From Phorcus lineatus (lineage: Eukaryota > Mollusca > Gastropoda > Trochida > Trochidae), in the NCBI GenBank assembly GCA_921293015.1, contig OV121086.1, positions 30,676,254 to 30,740,253 on the forward strand: a stretch of 64,000 nt of DNA. Reading direction: 5' to 3'. A program made the position numbers and the translations under genes. The notes below the pieces were generated by a model. That model was given only the letters and a program-made list of their open reading frames with translations. It was not told the origin of the DNA and did not search any database. Below, one piece after another: positions 38,250 through 49,700 of the stretch; the first letter of the stretch is position 1, and each line of letters opens with the position of its first letter.

Positions 38250-38610
38250 CAAAATATTGAGTCTACCTAGAATCAAACTCATTCTATGAAAGGTTTCTTC
38301 TTCTCTTGGTCTGACTACAGCCACATTAGTCGCATGTTCAGACTCAAGCTCTGCTAGCCAATAACAAAGACTTTGTCATTAGCCTTCAGTATTTAGGGGC
38401 ATGTAACTGTGAACCACTCTTTTCAACATGGCTGCTGCGAACTTCCTGTTTAATTGTAATGATTTGATTGGTTTGCTAATGATTAGATTTTGTCTGCACT
38501 TAACTGGTAACAGAACATGCACCAGTATAAGCTGATGTTAGACAATGTTGAGAGGAAACCCTTGATGGAACAAATTCAAATCTCCACAAACTCAATATTC
38601 CTTGGATTTT
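38250..38610. repeat. Candidate foldback element
   Basis: AATATTGAGTCTACC followed by CATTCTATGAAAGGTTTC near the left end resembles the reverse complement of GAAACCCTTGATGGAAC followed by CTCAATATT near the right end. The internal GCATGTTCAGACTC and GAACATGCACC are also roughly inverted. The arms are diverged. Part of the sequence (ACTCGCATGTTCTGAC) recurs near 33450 in a brambleberry intron. Confidence 0.45.
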
Positions 38611-39613
38611 AATGAGACTGAGTGTAAGTTTATTCTGAGCCTACATTGTTCATAAATTGTACTATCCTTTCTATTTATGCATTTATGTTTTTGGTGCTCA
38701 CCATTTATATTAATTTTCTGCACTATTAAGATTCACGATTAGTGTTTGAAAATTGAAATTGAACTTATTTGTATGTTTTGTAAATAAAAGAACTTTTGTC
38801 TTCCATTTTTAACCCTAGCTTATCCTGGTCTTTGTTTAACCCTGCTACGATGTAGTCGAAGATATATACATAGCGCTCTGTTTATGCATATGCGCAGCCT
38901 TCAGAAATGGTTTTCAGAGCATTTCTACAGTACTAAATGACTTGATGGTATCTATTGTATGTTGATGTGGCTTTAAGGGGTTCAACCTCAAGGGTTCCCA
39001 AAAATTAGGAAATTTTGACAAAGAAACCTGAATTCACTATTTTCACATTACTTAAAAATACAAATGACTTGGAAACCTAAAATATGGTTTTTATTTTACC
39101 TACATGTTAATATGCTTATTTCCATATTGCCAAAAAGTTTGGAAATTTTTGCCAATTTTCAACTAACTTTCCTATCCTGAGCATTACTCAAAAATCATAA
39201 TTAACTTCTTTAAACTTATAAATTTGTATTGATGTTACCTATGGGTGTCATTTTGTCTTTTGGGTGTTTCAACTCAATGGTGCAGCCTCATCTATTTTTC
39301 AAATTGATACTATTACGTCAAGGCAGTCAAACTACAGGTATGCGAGTTGTGCTCACTTCGACTTTTTAGTAATAAATTAGGAAACCTGAATAGAACTGTA
39401 GAGACTTTGCCTTTAGCCAAATTTATCTTTTCCAATTTTACTTACTTCAATGGCAGGCACTCCTCCTAAACAGCCATGTTCATTTTGATTAATTTCTATT
39501 TTCATGACTTCTGTCATGAACAGAACCTCATATTTATGACACATTATGTTCATGACACTGGTGCCTTAATATTTCTCGCGCTTGTGAAACACTCATATTT
39601 AGATACTAGTATA

Positions 39614-40501
39614 CAGTCAGACCCCAATAATCCGGATCTCGCAGTATCCGAACGGTAGCAAACTGTAACCTAATCTCTATGTAAACTCATTAAATGTTGA
39701 TTCATTAATCCGGTGATTCAGTCGAACGCTAATTAGCTGTAACGGATTAGTCAATTACAGCTATTTCTGCTTCATTAATCCGAACGTTTATCAAAGCGTT
39801 CGGTAATCCACTAGTGAAGCGGGCACCACACTGATTGAATCAGTAAACATCAATGACAGTGCAAGTTGAGTTGAGCGTGTCAGCAGTTTGTGATTGTAAT
39901 AAATTGAGATGTCTCACTTTGTGTATCTGGAGTTTGTGATTTGTATGATAGTTACAAATATCGTGTCAGAATGAGTTTAGTTGCATTTGACACTTGTCAC
40001 GATGGCAAGTCCCACCCTAAGCGTAAACGATTCGAAATTACTGCCTCACAAAAAAGAGAAATTTTTAGATTTAAGCAGGAAAATGTAAAGGCCAGTTTTG
40101 TTTTCATAAGCAAAGATTTTGGACAGGAATTTGGACATTCTATCGGCAAGAGCAGAATTTCGGACATTTGGAGTAGTAAAGATAAATGGTTAGATATTTC
40201 TAAAAATTCTGCTTCACTTATCAGGGCAAGAAATGCCAAACATCAAAAACTAGAGGAAGCACATCAAGCCATTGACTACACATTCTGTAATCGGCAAATT
40301 TTTCAAACCTGAGTGAGTGTCCAGAAATGCTTTTGTGCAATGATTGTTTATTACTATATGTATCCCAGTTGTTATGTGTATATGAAATAAAACTCATTAG
40401 ATATTCGTTTCAGTAGTCCGAACGTTTCACTATCCGAACGTTTCACTATCCGAACGTTTTTGATGAAAAACGGAAGTGTTCGGATTATCGAGGTCTGACT
40501 G
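39614..40501 (+). mobile_element. Pogo/Tigger-type DNA transposon, internally deleted
   Basis: The left end CAGTCAGACCCCAATAATCC and right end GGATTATCGAGGTCTGACTG form imperfect terminal inverted repeats. TA flanks both ends (39612-39613 and 40502-40503), the signature of Tc1/mariner/pogo insertion. Repeated TCCGAACG words fill the subterminal regions. The 888-bp body encodes only the DNA-binding part of a transposase (next entry); the DDE catalytic domain is absent, so the element cannot move by itself. Confidence 0.9.
39971..40312 (+). CDS. Truncated Tigger/CENP-B-like DNA-binding protein
   Basis: The open frame from ATG 39971 (an in-frame ATG also lies at 39941) encodes 113 aa starting MSLVAFDTCHDGKSHPKRKR. 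KRKRFEITASQKREIFRFKQ followed by a predicted helix-turn-helix and SRISDIWSSKDKWL matches the N-terminal CENP-B/Tigger DNA-binding fold. The second HTH domain and the DDE domain of a full transposase are missing. A stop at 40310-40312 and an AATAAA near 40386 lie inside the element, so it could be expressed as a short protein. It is probably a transposon relic, though the frame is intact. Confidence 0.65.
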   Translation: MSLVAFDTCHDGKSHPKRKRFEITASQKREIFRFKQENVKASFVFISKDFGQEFGHSIGKSRISDIWSSKDKWLDISKNSASLIRARNAKHQKLEEAHQAIDYTFCNRQIFQT

Positions 40502-43364
40502 TACATAGCATGGCATCAGTGTCAGACTCAGATTTTCTTTGGAAAGTGCAGTCAATCCTCTGCCAACACCATTTACGATTTCTTCAACAATACCAATAAT
40601 CACCAACACAACTTCTGATTAAAAGTAGATTTATTTACTTACACTTAAATGAGATGGACATCGGTTACTTCATATCTAAAATGTATCAATATAAAACGAT
40701 CAACATTTGCAATAGTTAACAAATGGTGCTGCTGGTCGGGTGGATCTGATCTAGGGACGTGAGGTAAACTGATGAGAATGATTCGTGTTCCTGGTGTGGT
40801 GAGGTCAAATTCTCAATTCATTTCGGAAGTAATAATTCCTGGTCAGTTTTTGCATAATAATAAATATATTTTTTTAAGTGTCTCACTCTGTTCCTCTCTG
40901 CACGTGACAATTTTTTTCTACCCAACCCAAAATATTAACTATGAAGAGATTTATGACTCGAGTCTTGAAAAAATATTTTCGAACACACTAGCTTAAATAT
41001 TTAATTTGAAACGATTCAAGATTAAACTTAAAATACAGATCAATGAATCAGTTTTGAAATTTCAAATTAATTTTCAACACCAACACAAGCAGCACACTTA
41101 TCCATATATGGAAATATTAACCCCTTTTCTGCCCTGAACATGTTTTCAGTACAACATGTCAACGTCCACACCAGGCAAGTTGCCATTTCAAGTTGATACC
41201 CAAACAGAACGAAGAGAAACCAGAGTGTATGGGGATACACAACAATGCTTGTCAATAAATTCACCCAAAGTGAGTGTTTTTCTTGGAAAAATAAATATCA
41301 ACGTCTCTAAAATGAAAATCAACAGTTTCCAGAAGGGAAGAATTGCAGTTACTTTAAACTTGTCCAAGCTAGATTGAAGAGAGATCAACAGTAAATTTAC
41401 AGTAAAAGATGTATTTGGATTGTTAATAATGACATTTCTTCATCCAGGAGAGGACCCTTAGAATAAAGAAGTTGTCAAAGAATGTTGTACTTTCTTACTT
41501 TTAACTACTTACAAGCCACTCAAAGAAGTGAGAGAGCGAGTAATTGTTTAGCGCCCTTGGTGCTCAAAGAAATTGAATTATTAACCCTCCATACGCCCTA
41601 TACATTGGGTTCTATCTTAATCCAAAACAACGGTATTAAATAGGCTTAAATTGTGTATATATAATCTACACAATTCTTGGTACAGTATAACTCCATGACT
41701 GCTCTGACATATAAACTTTGAAACTGATAATGTACAAAATATAAAAATCTTCAAACATGCTTGGAATTTCTATACAAAAGTTCCATACAATATGAACAAA
41801 ATCCCAAATATATTCTGTACTTTTTTCCCCGTCATGTCGGCTTTCAAACACTGAGACACTTGAGAGCAGATATGACTTGAAACTTAAGGAGAGCTCAGAC
41901 TGTAAAACTATTTCTAAAAATCTGATGAACAATATGACAAGACTTCTCCCAAAGCTATTAGATAGAACCCTTCTACTGCAAAATATACACACGAAAATAA
42001 GAGGATTTCACTGAGCATGTTTGGCTATCATTAACTTGATTTGACTAATCTGTACAAATTCATTTCCGAACAAAGCATTGTTTCAAATACCATTAAGTGA
42101 AAATACTTTTTTAGGAATTAAAGCCACGATTTTAAAAAAATGATTTAGGGAGAATGTAATGGCCAACAAACATCTTATCTCTCCAGATCTTATCTCCTGT
42201 GATGAAAATAGAATGCTGAGTACATAAGCAAAATGGTAAGCAATGGAAATAGCTGCAATAACAGTTTAAATATCAGTAACGTGTTGATATACATGAACAT
42301 GAGCTAACAAAATCTCAATCTTGTTAGAATTAGACTGTCTTGGCATGCACCGTATCTGACAATTATACAGGTCTTTCTGAAAGGTGTTGACCTGTTCTAG
42401 CCTTTTCTATGCTTGATATGTAAGCATTTAACCTCTGGAAGAAAGAACGCTGTTGAATTAACTGAAATTCATATCCCTGCATTCAGAATGATATTCTTCA
42501 CAGAAACGGGCATGAAAATTCGTGATTTTTTATGAGTCACGAATAATCCTAGACAGTCAAATTCTAACAAGATGAACAAAGTCTTTAAGTAACAGAAGTT
42601 CAAAGTTAAGTAATCTCTGAACGACCAAAACTATCCTAAAGAGAACGTAACAACTAGTGGATATTGTAAATATGATGCGAGCGTGATGCGAAATGCGCGC
42701 TTGAGACGAGAATGATGTCAGAGATGACATGAGATGGGCAAGTCTCTTACAATACTCACTATGCGTCAATAGCAACAGAATCGTAAACAGATGATAACAA
42801 TGATGGCGAAAGATTTACATATGAGCGTGAAAATGACGATGCACAAATTCATTTCTGCAGACAACGAAAGTTCATTCTATTCTATTAAACAAACCTCTAC
42901 CAACACGAATCACATGTTGATGAAGCAACACCCCCTTGCATACCCACATGCATTCAAAATGCTCTTATTCCATAACAAGGCCACAGTTCTCCTTCCAGTG
43001 CTAATACAAGCTTTGGTAGACAACAAATCCTTGATGAAGCGACCACCAACAACTCTTTGATTGCAACTTAATATTTCCATCTGATTGGACAAATTCTTTT
43101 TATGAGTCCCGATGTTTTACATAATGAATTCTTCTTTGTCCTTGTTTTGCAATAAATGGATGACGTCGTTTTCTCCATAAGTAGCTGCACATGAAATCTT
43201 ATTTGCTTTTTCAATGATCCAGTTCATGAACGCCTTCGACGAACAAAGACCTGATGTTTAACAACAAACCACTGCCAATCTGTTTGCTAAGGTATAGAAC
43301 CATACATATAGGGAGCAATTACATTGCATTTCACAGGCATTACTTCCTACACATAGAGCAAAAT
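40502..43364. other. Spacer and probable HCF-1 3' UTR
   Basis: No coding exon is visible on either strand between the Tigger element and the HCF-1 stop codon at 43773. TTTATT at 40630-40635 gives a minus-strand AATAAA that could end a long HCF-1 transcript, but this is only positional. The sequence is AT-rich with no recognised repeat except the one listed next. Confidence 0.4.
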
Positions 43365-43650
43365 ACAGCTGGAATTGCCTGCACTTTGGACATTTTTCAG
43401 CTGCATTGCTTGCACATCGGGTATTTTACAGCTTCAATTGGCTCCAAATTGGGTATTTTACAGCTGCAGTATCCGAAGATCGGGCATTTTGTAGGTGCTA
43501 TATCCTGCTTAAATGGCTTTTGGCAGGTGCAACTGCTTGCTTCATAGAAAAACAGACAGGCGCAATTGCAAGTTACCTGGATTTTGATGGTCGTATTTGC
43601 TTTCTCATCCAAATTTGAAAAGGTGCAATTGCTAGTCAACCAGGAATGGA
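43365..43650 (-). repeat. Diverged ~32-bp tandem repeat in the HCF-1 3' UTR
   Basis: On the plus strand the words ACAGCTGgAATTGCCTGCA, TCAGCTGCATTGCTTGCA, ACAGCTTCAATTGGCTCC and ACAGCTGCAGTATCCGA start about 32 bp apart (43366, 43398, 43430, 43461). Looser copies (GGCAGGTGCAACTGCTTGC, GGCGCAATTGCAAG, AAGGTGCAATTGCTAG) continue to about 43640. It lies immediately downstream of the HCF-1 stop in transcript order. Confidence 0.65.
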
Positions 43651-43772
43651 CAGGGAAATTGCTAACCAGGATCAACGCCTACAAGTCTTTGATTTCTTTT
43701 GTTTTGAGTCCTCGACTGATGAATGAAGATGTGCATCAAAATGAAATTGCTGATAAGAAGACAGATTTTCTT

Positions 43773-46700
43773 TTAGCTTTGTCCGTCGTCTTCCGTTTTG
43801 ATTTTCTTGATAGCTGCACCACTTATCGTGATAGTTGGTTTTCTGGAAAAGGACATAATAATATCATTTTTCTTGAATAAAATTGTAGTTAAGTAAAGCA
43901 AAAAGAATTTGACTACTAATTTACTTTAAATTTAACTGAATCATAACAGATAGAGAAGGCTTACCCGTCAGCACTAACTCTCTTCACTGCAATCTTGCCA
44001 CCTGCCATAGCTGTCTGGGATGCGTCTGTAAACAGGAAGTATTTTAGTATTACTAGTCGATAACATTTGTCTTTTGATTCATGTCAGTAGAAGGCTACAT
44101 AAACGTATGTAAATACGAATAAGATCTTGCCAAAGAACAATTCGAATGTTGACCATCACAAATCTGAGGCACCTATAGCAAGGATGTGCTTGCTTTTCAA
44201 TGACATGCTTGCTTTTCAATGATTTAAAAAAGCATAAAAATTTGCATGACTTCCCAATACAGGACAAGAGTCCAAGAAAGTAAAAGAAAGAAATCCTAAT
44301 TAGATGCTAAGATTTTTCTGCAAAAAACCTCTCCAAATCTCACCTTGCAGCCACCTAACTTGCGTAGCAGGGCCGTAACCCTTCTCATTCCGTGCTGCAA
44401 TACGGAAGATGATCGCTGGCTTGGTAGTGAAGTCTATGTGAGCTGAAGCAAGGCTCGCCGTCGTGACAACACAGGATGGGGCGGGACCACAGTACACACG
44501 CACGAAGGCGAGCTGGGCAGGTGCTCCAGGTTTCTGTTCTGCTGCCGCTGCATTTCGGACAGCCAGGTAGACTGAGTATTCGGTGATCTTCCCAGCAGTG
44601 TTCTGGGGCGGTTCCCAGGATAAGTGTGCTCCTTCTGCACTCTGAGAAAGAATTGTAAATGTTATTCTTGTTCGTGCAGGCATATGTGTCTCCTACTATG
44701 AAGTTTCAATATACCCTGGTTCACATTCCAAACTTAACCTATAATTCTAACTTTAGCCAAGATGGTTCTGAAACAGCAATAACATAATCAAATGTCAGAA
44801 GAATTATTCTCCCATATCCATCTTGGACTAAAACGCAAGGTCTAGATTTTCAAAAGAAACACATCTAGGCTAGTAGAATTCCTCTTTTATTTAAAAGGAC
44901 TATTCAAATTGAAGGCCATGTGATAACAAGATTTAGTATAAGCTATATCAGTGGAATAAAACCGCTATCAGTCCAAAGTAGTATATCATCGAGTAGAGTG
45001 TAGATAATCACTATTCAAAGATCAAAGTTCAAGAGTTCAAGAGACATACTTCAAAGCAGTGAAATGTCTAAAGTTGAATTTCTAAAAGAATACCTTGCTG
45101 ATCTTGATGGCTGATGGTGCTCCTGGGAAACCAGGCAAACATGTTTTGAACGCGGAAACTTCGCTGAAGGGACCTCGTCCACAAGCGTTGATTCCTGAGA
45201 CTCGGAACTTGTACGCTGTACCTGGCTGTAGTTCCTGTCGTTTTAAGACACTATGGTCAGGAACATTTACCACATCAATATCCTGAAAACGAAAATGGGG
45301 ATTTTAAATTTTTACTCGAGAGGGTGTAGGATGAACCATACTAATCTTTCATGCAACAATTTTTCAAGGTATAAACTATCCTTGATGCAAATCATAAAAT
45401 ATGCAGTTTGTATGCTACTATTAATTGGAAGATGACAATGTATTTCACATTTATCAAAAGGCTTGATGAAATAATAAATCATTAATCTATTTTAATCACA
45501 TCCTTCCCCTCAAAATATTTCATTGATGTGTTGGCAGTTAGTAATTTCATCAGCAAAAAGCAGACTCAAATACATTTATAAATCTTATTTCAGTTTAGGT
45601 ATGAAAGGGTTAAAATGTACCATAAAATCATAGAGAAAAAAATTAAAAATGACCTTTGCATGACTTACATCCCCATTGCCTACACTGCCCTCGGCCGGCA
45701 GATGGTAGTGAGATACAACACACGTCGTACCCTTGATGATCCCCACGTCGTACCACTGGTTTGCATCTCGTTTAACTGGAGTTGTCTTCTCCTGAAAGGA
45801 ATAATTTTCAAAAAGCATGAACTAATGAAATCGGTCAAAATTAAAAAATCGTATCACATATTATATTGTCTCGTCATGTGAGTTGGTTTTTGGTTTGTAG
45901 AGTAATAGTAAAAATTAAATTCAATCCCAATCATAAATTGAATCCTGCTAACTTGAGTTGTCTTTCCCTAAGAAGGGATTCTATTCTAGAGCATGATAAA
46001 TGGAAAGCAATGAATGTTATACGCTAATAACTTAAGAATGGCAATGTTGATGATTATCATTCAGGATAATATGCTTCAAATGCCACATAAATATCAAAAT
46101 TTACTAATGTAGAATGACATGACACTACATAAAAGGAAAAACTGGAGAACACAGGTCAGGACGAAAATCCTTGTGAAATCAATTTCATCATTTTGCCAAA
46201 AATTCCCGTCCTTGATGATAATGTTAAGTGTATGCCCTTACTTGTTTGATCTCTGGTTCTGTCTTTACTCCATTGGCCGGTGTTCCCGGCTCCTGTTTGA
46301 TTGACGATGCTGCTGCTACCGGTGCTGAAGACATTGCCGCTGTCGCTAACGTTGCAAGCGGATCTGTTTAGAAAAGATTTGAACAAATTATGACTTCAGA
46401 CATCTTCACAAACAGTAAGGAATAATATAATGCTTTTGTTTCATATTCAGTGAACCTATGAATAAAAGTTCTCTTTAAGAATAAAAATGAAATGCATGAA
46501 AGTATAACATAACAGTAATGTAGGTAGCCTGACGATTTGGTCAAGTTACTTTCTGATTATTTCATTTGCAAATTAAATTTAAAAAATCACGCTTTTGGAT
46601 TTTGGATTGAGATTTTTATAAGATTACAAACAACAAAATTGTAAACTTTCATTGGAATGATTGTACATCTTATATCGCTCAACACAACCATCATTAAACA

Positions 46701-49700
46701 AGTAATTTGAGCCATCTTTCTTCATACTCTCTTACCCGACACATCTGCGGCTGTTGCGGGGTCCTGTAATGAGTCGGACGTATCCATAGCACTTTCTGAG
46801 GGAGTCTGTTGCATGCCTGGTTCAGCTTTCACTACTACACTGCTTTGTTCGGGGCCTGCACTTGCAGGGGTAGTGTCCATAGCCTCTGCCGAGGGGGCGT
46901 CCCCCCCAGCAAGCACCGCACTATTTGTGGTTGTAGCACTATCGATATTCATACTCTCCCCCTCTTTCTGGGGTTGCACTGGATCAACCCCCGCCTGACT
47001 AGTCAACGATTCCCCAGTTTCTGTTGGATTTCCCTCACTGTCTAGATTTGGTTTAATGTCTGATGCTGCTGTGTCCTCACTCTGCCCGGATTCGTTCTCA
47101 CCAGCTCCATTATCTGTGCTGCCCTCTGGTGGCGGAGTGCCACACCCTTGTGATGTCCCACAGTCTCCTGTTGGAGGTGGGGTGCCACATCCTCGAGATG
47201 TGCCGCAGCTCCCAGTTGGAGGTGGGGTACCACACCCTTGTGATGTTCCACAGTCACCTGTGGGCGGAGGTGTTCCACAGCCCCTTGGTGTCCCGCAGTC
47301 GCCTGTTGGAGGTGGGGTGCCACACCCTCGGGATGTGCCGCAGCTACCAGTTGGGGGAGGGGTACCGCAGCCTTGAGATGTGCCACAGTTTCCTGTTGGT
47401 GGGGGTGTACCGCAGCCCCTTGGTGTCCCACAGTCACCTGTAGGTGGAGGAGTGCCGCATCCTCGCGATGTTCCACAACTTCCTGTGGGTGGTGGAGTAC
47501 CACATCCTTGAGACGTCCCACAATTTCCTGTGGGTGGAGGTGTGCCACAGCCTCTGGATGTGCCACAGTTGCCAGTAGGCGGTGGTGTACCACATCCCTG
47601 TGAGGTCCCACAGTCTCTAGTTGGAGGTGGTGTCCCACATCCTCGAGGAGTACCACAGTCTCCTGGTGGTGGAGTGCCACATCCTTGAGAGGTCCCACAG
47701 TTTCCTTGCGTTGGAGGTGGAGTGCCACATCCCCTAGGAGTTCCGCAGTCACCGGGAGGAGGAGTGCCACATCCCTGCGAGGTCCCACAGCTGCCAGTTG
47801 GTGGGGGTGTACCACAGCCTCTTGGGGTGCCACAGTCGCCCCCTGAGGGTGGAGGGGTGCCACACCCACGTGGTGTCCCACAGTCTCCAGGGGGAGGGGT
47901 TCCACAGCCCTGAGGTGTACCACAGTCCCCAGCTCCTTGTGTTGTCTCGGTTTCCGTTGTGGCCGATGCTGGTACTGCTGTCACTGTGGTGGCCGCGGTT
48001 GGAGCCATGATGGGAGTGACTTTAGGCCCTACTGGCGTGATGGTGATTTGCATAGGCTGCTTGCCTCCAGCCAGGGTTGTCTGAGCAGGGGTTGCGATGA
48101 TCTGGCGAGTTGCAAGTGTTGTGGGTGCATCTCCAGGTGTGGGCTGAGCTATCAGGGATATTGTTGATGTTCCTGATGTTGCCTTGACGATGGGACTGTT
48201 GAGGATGGATGTGGCAGAGGTTGTCGTGGTGATCTGAGCGGGGACTGCCGTAGCGGTGCCAGTAACACCAGCCTGGGCTGTAACACAAGAGTTGACCATA
48301 TCATATGGAGAAAACAAAATTAAAGCCAGAATAGCAAACATCCTGTATAATGCATGAACACCACCTGCCTAAAACATATCATATTTTAGTGCTATCATAG
48401 AAAGTTATCTCGGAAGTATTGAGAAGGATCTTCTGAAAATAGTAGTAAGACTATCAAGCAATACTTTGCCATGAAAATGGAATTGTATCTTTAATAGATA
48501 AAAACACAAGGAAGGATTGATATTGAAAGTAAGCCCAAGCTTATACTTTATTTCCCCAAACTAAACTTGTCTGAGGAAATATATATCTATCTTTCTATCA
48601 AACTTTCTTTGAATTCAAGAGAAAAATAATAATATAAGATATTGTGACATATACATACCTGCTGAAAGGATGGTGACAACTGGTTTAGATGCAGGCGATG
48701 TTCCGGTAGATGAAGGAAGGGCAGTGACTGTGATAGGCTTATTGCCTGAAACCAAACAGATGTTACTTAAATATGCATATATTCATACTTGAATTCTAAT
48801 CAGAAATATAACTAGACGTTACTTACATTAACTGTAAAGAGTTCATAGGTCAAACCACAACAGCAAGGCTTTAATTAGCAAGTTATTCATACTTGTTTCA
48901 GTAATGACTTGCAACGTAGGTTGATTTAAATGATTTTAACCAATTTTAAAAAAGAAATTTTGTTTGCGTGAACTTTTTTTAGACAACTCCTGTACACAAC
49001 ATACCACAAAGTAAACAAATATGAGTTGGATCACGTTTTTTTTCTCCAAAGGTCAACTTACCATTGAAGGATTCTATATAATGCTAAAAAGGTTATCATA
49101 TTATCTGCCACCAACTTAAAATAATTATTTTCAATTCCAACTTCAAATGTAAAATAGACTCACCGATTATCGTTTGCGCTGTGGATGAAGCTTGTGAGCC
49201 CTGTGGACTGACAACAATGAACTGAGTATTTCCTTGGCCTCCTAGTTTGGGCACAGAGGTGATTATTTTAGTAGGTGTATTCAGCGAGCCTCCGCTGCCC
49301 TTTGGTGCAGCGATAACAATTGTTTTTGTTCCAGCCTGGGTCGTAGTGACTCCCGTACCTCCAGCTTTGGCAACAGACAACATCGATGAGGGGATGGTTT
49401 TGATGATGGTTGTCACGTTTTTAGAAGCCGTCTGAAAAATAAATATTTTATAAATAAAACTATCAAAAGTACTATTACGTAATTGTCTTTGATGGAATTT
49501 AAACTTCAAATGTTGAACACATACCTTCAATATTTTGAGTTTAATATAATATAAATTTCAATGCAGAAGAAATAGGACTTTTACCACTATCAAGGATTTG
49601 CACTTATGTGAAACAGCAAGATTTTGAAGAAACTTAGAAAGAGTGATATTGCCGAAAACTGAGTAACGTTGCGCTAAATCCTGATTGAACTTTATACTTC

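Larger units (their letters stand above)
36631..39613. other. Brambleberry 3' UTR and intergenic spacer
   Basis: No gene is seen. AATAAA at 37723-37728 is the most likely end of the brambleberry transcript; another lies at 38783-38788. A SINE fragment is at 37415-37522 and a candidate foldback element at 38250-38610. Confidence 0.5.

Noticed and set aside
47042-47923. 293-codon minus-strand frame and several plus-strand frames over HCF-1 exon 16
   Set aside because: They are shadows of the 45-bp GC-rich coding repeat. Only the frame giving CGT/GCGTPPP joins in phase with the flanking HCF-1 exons.
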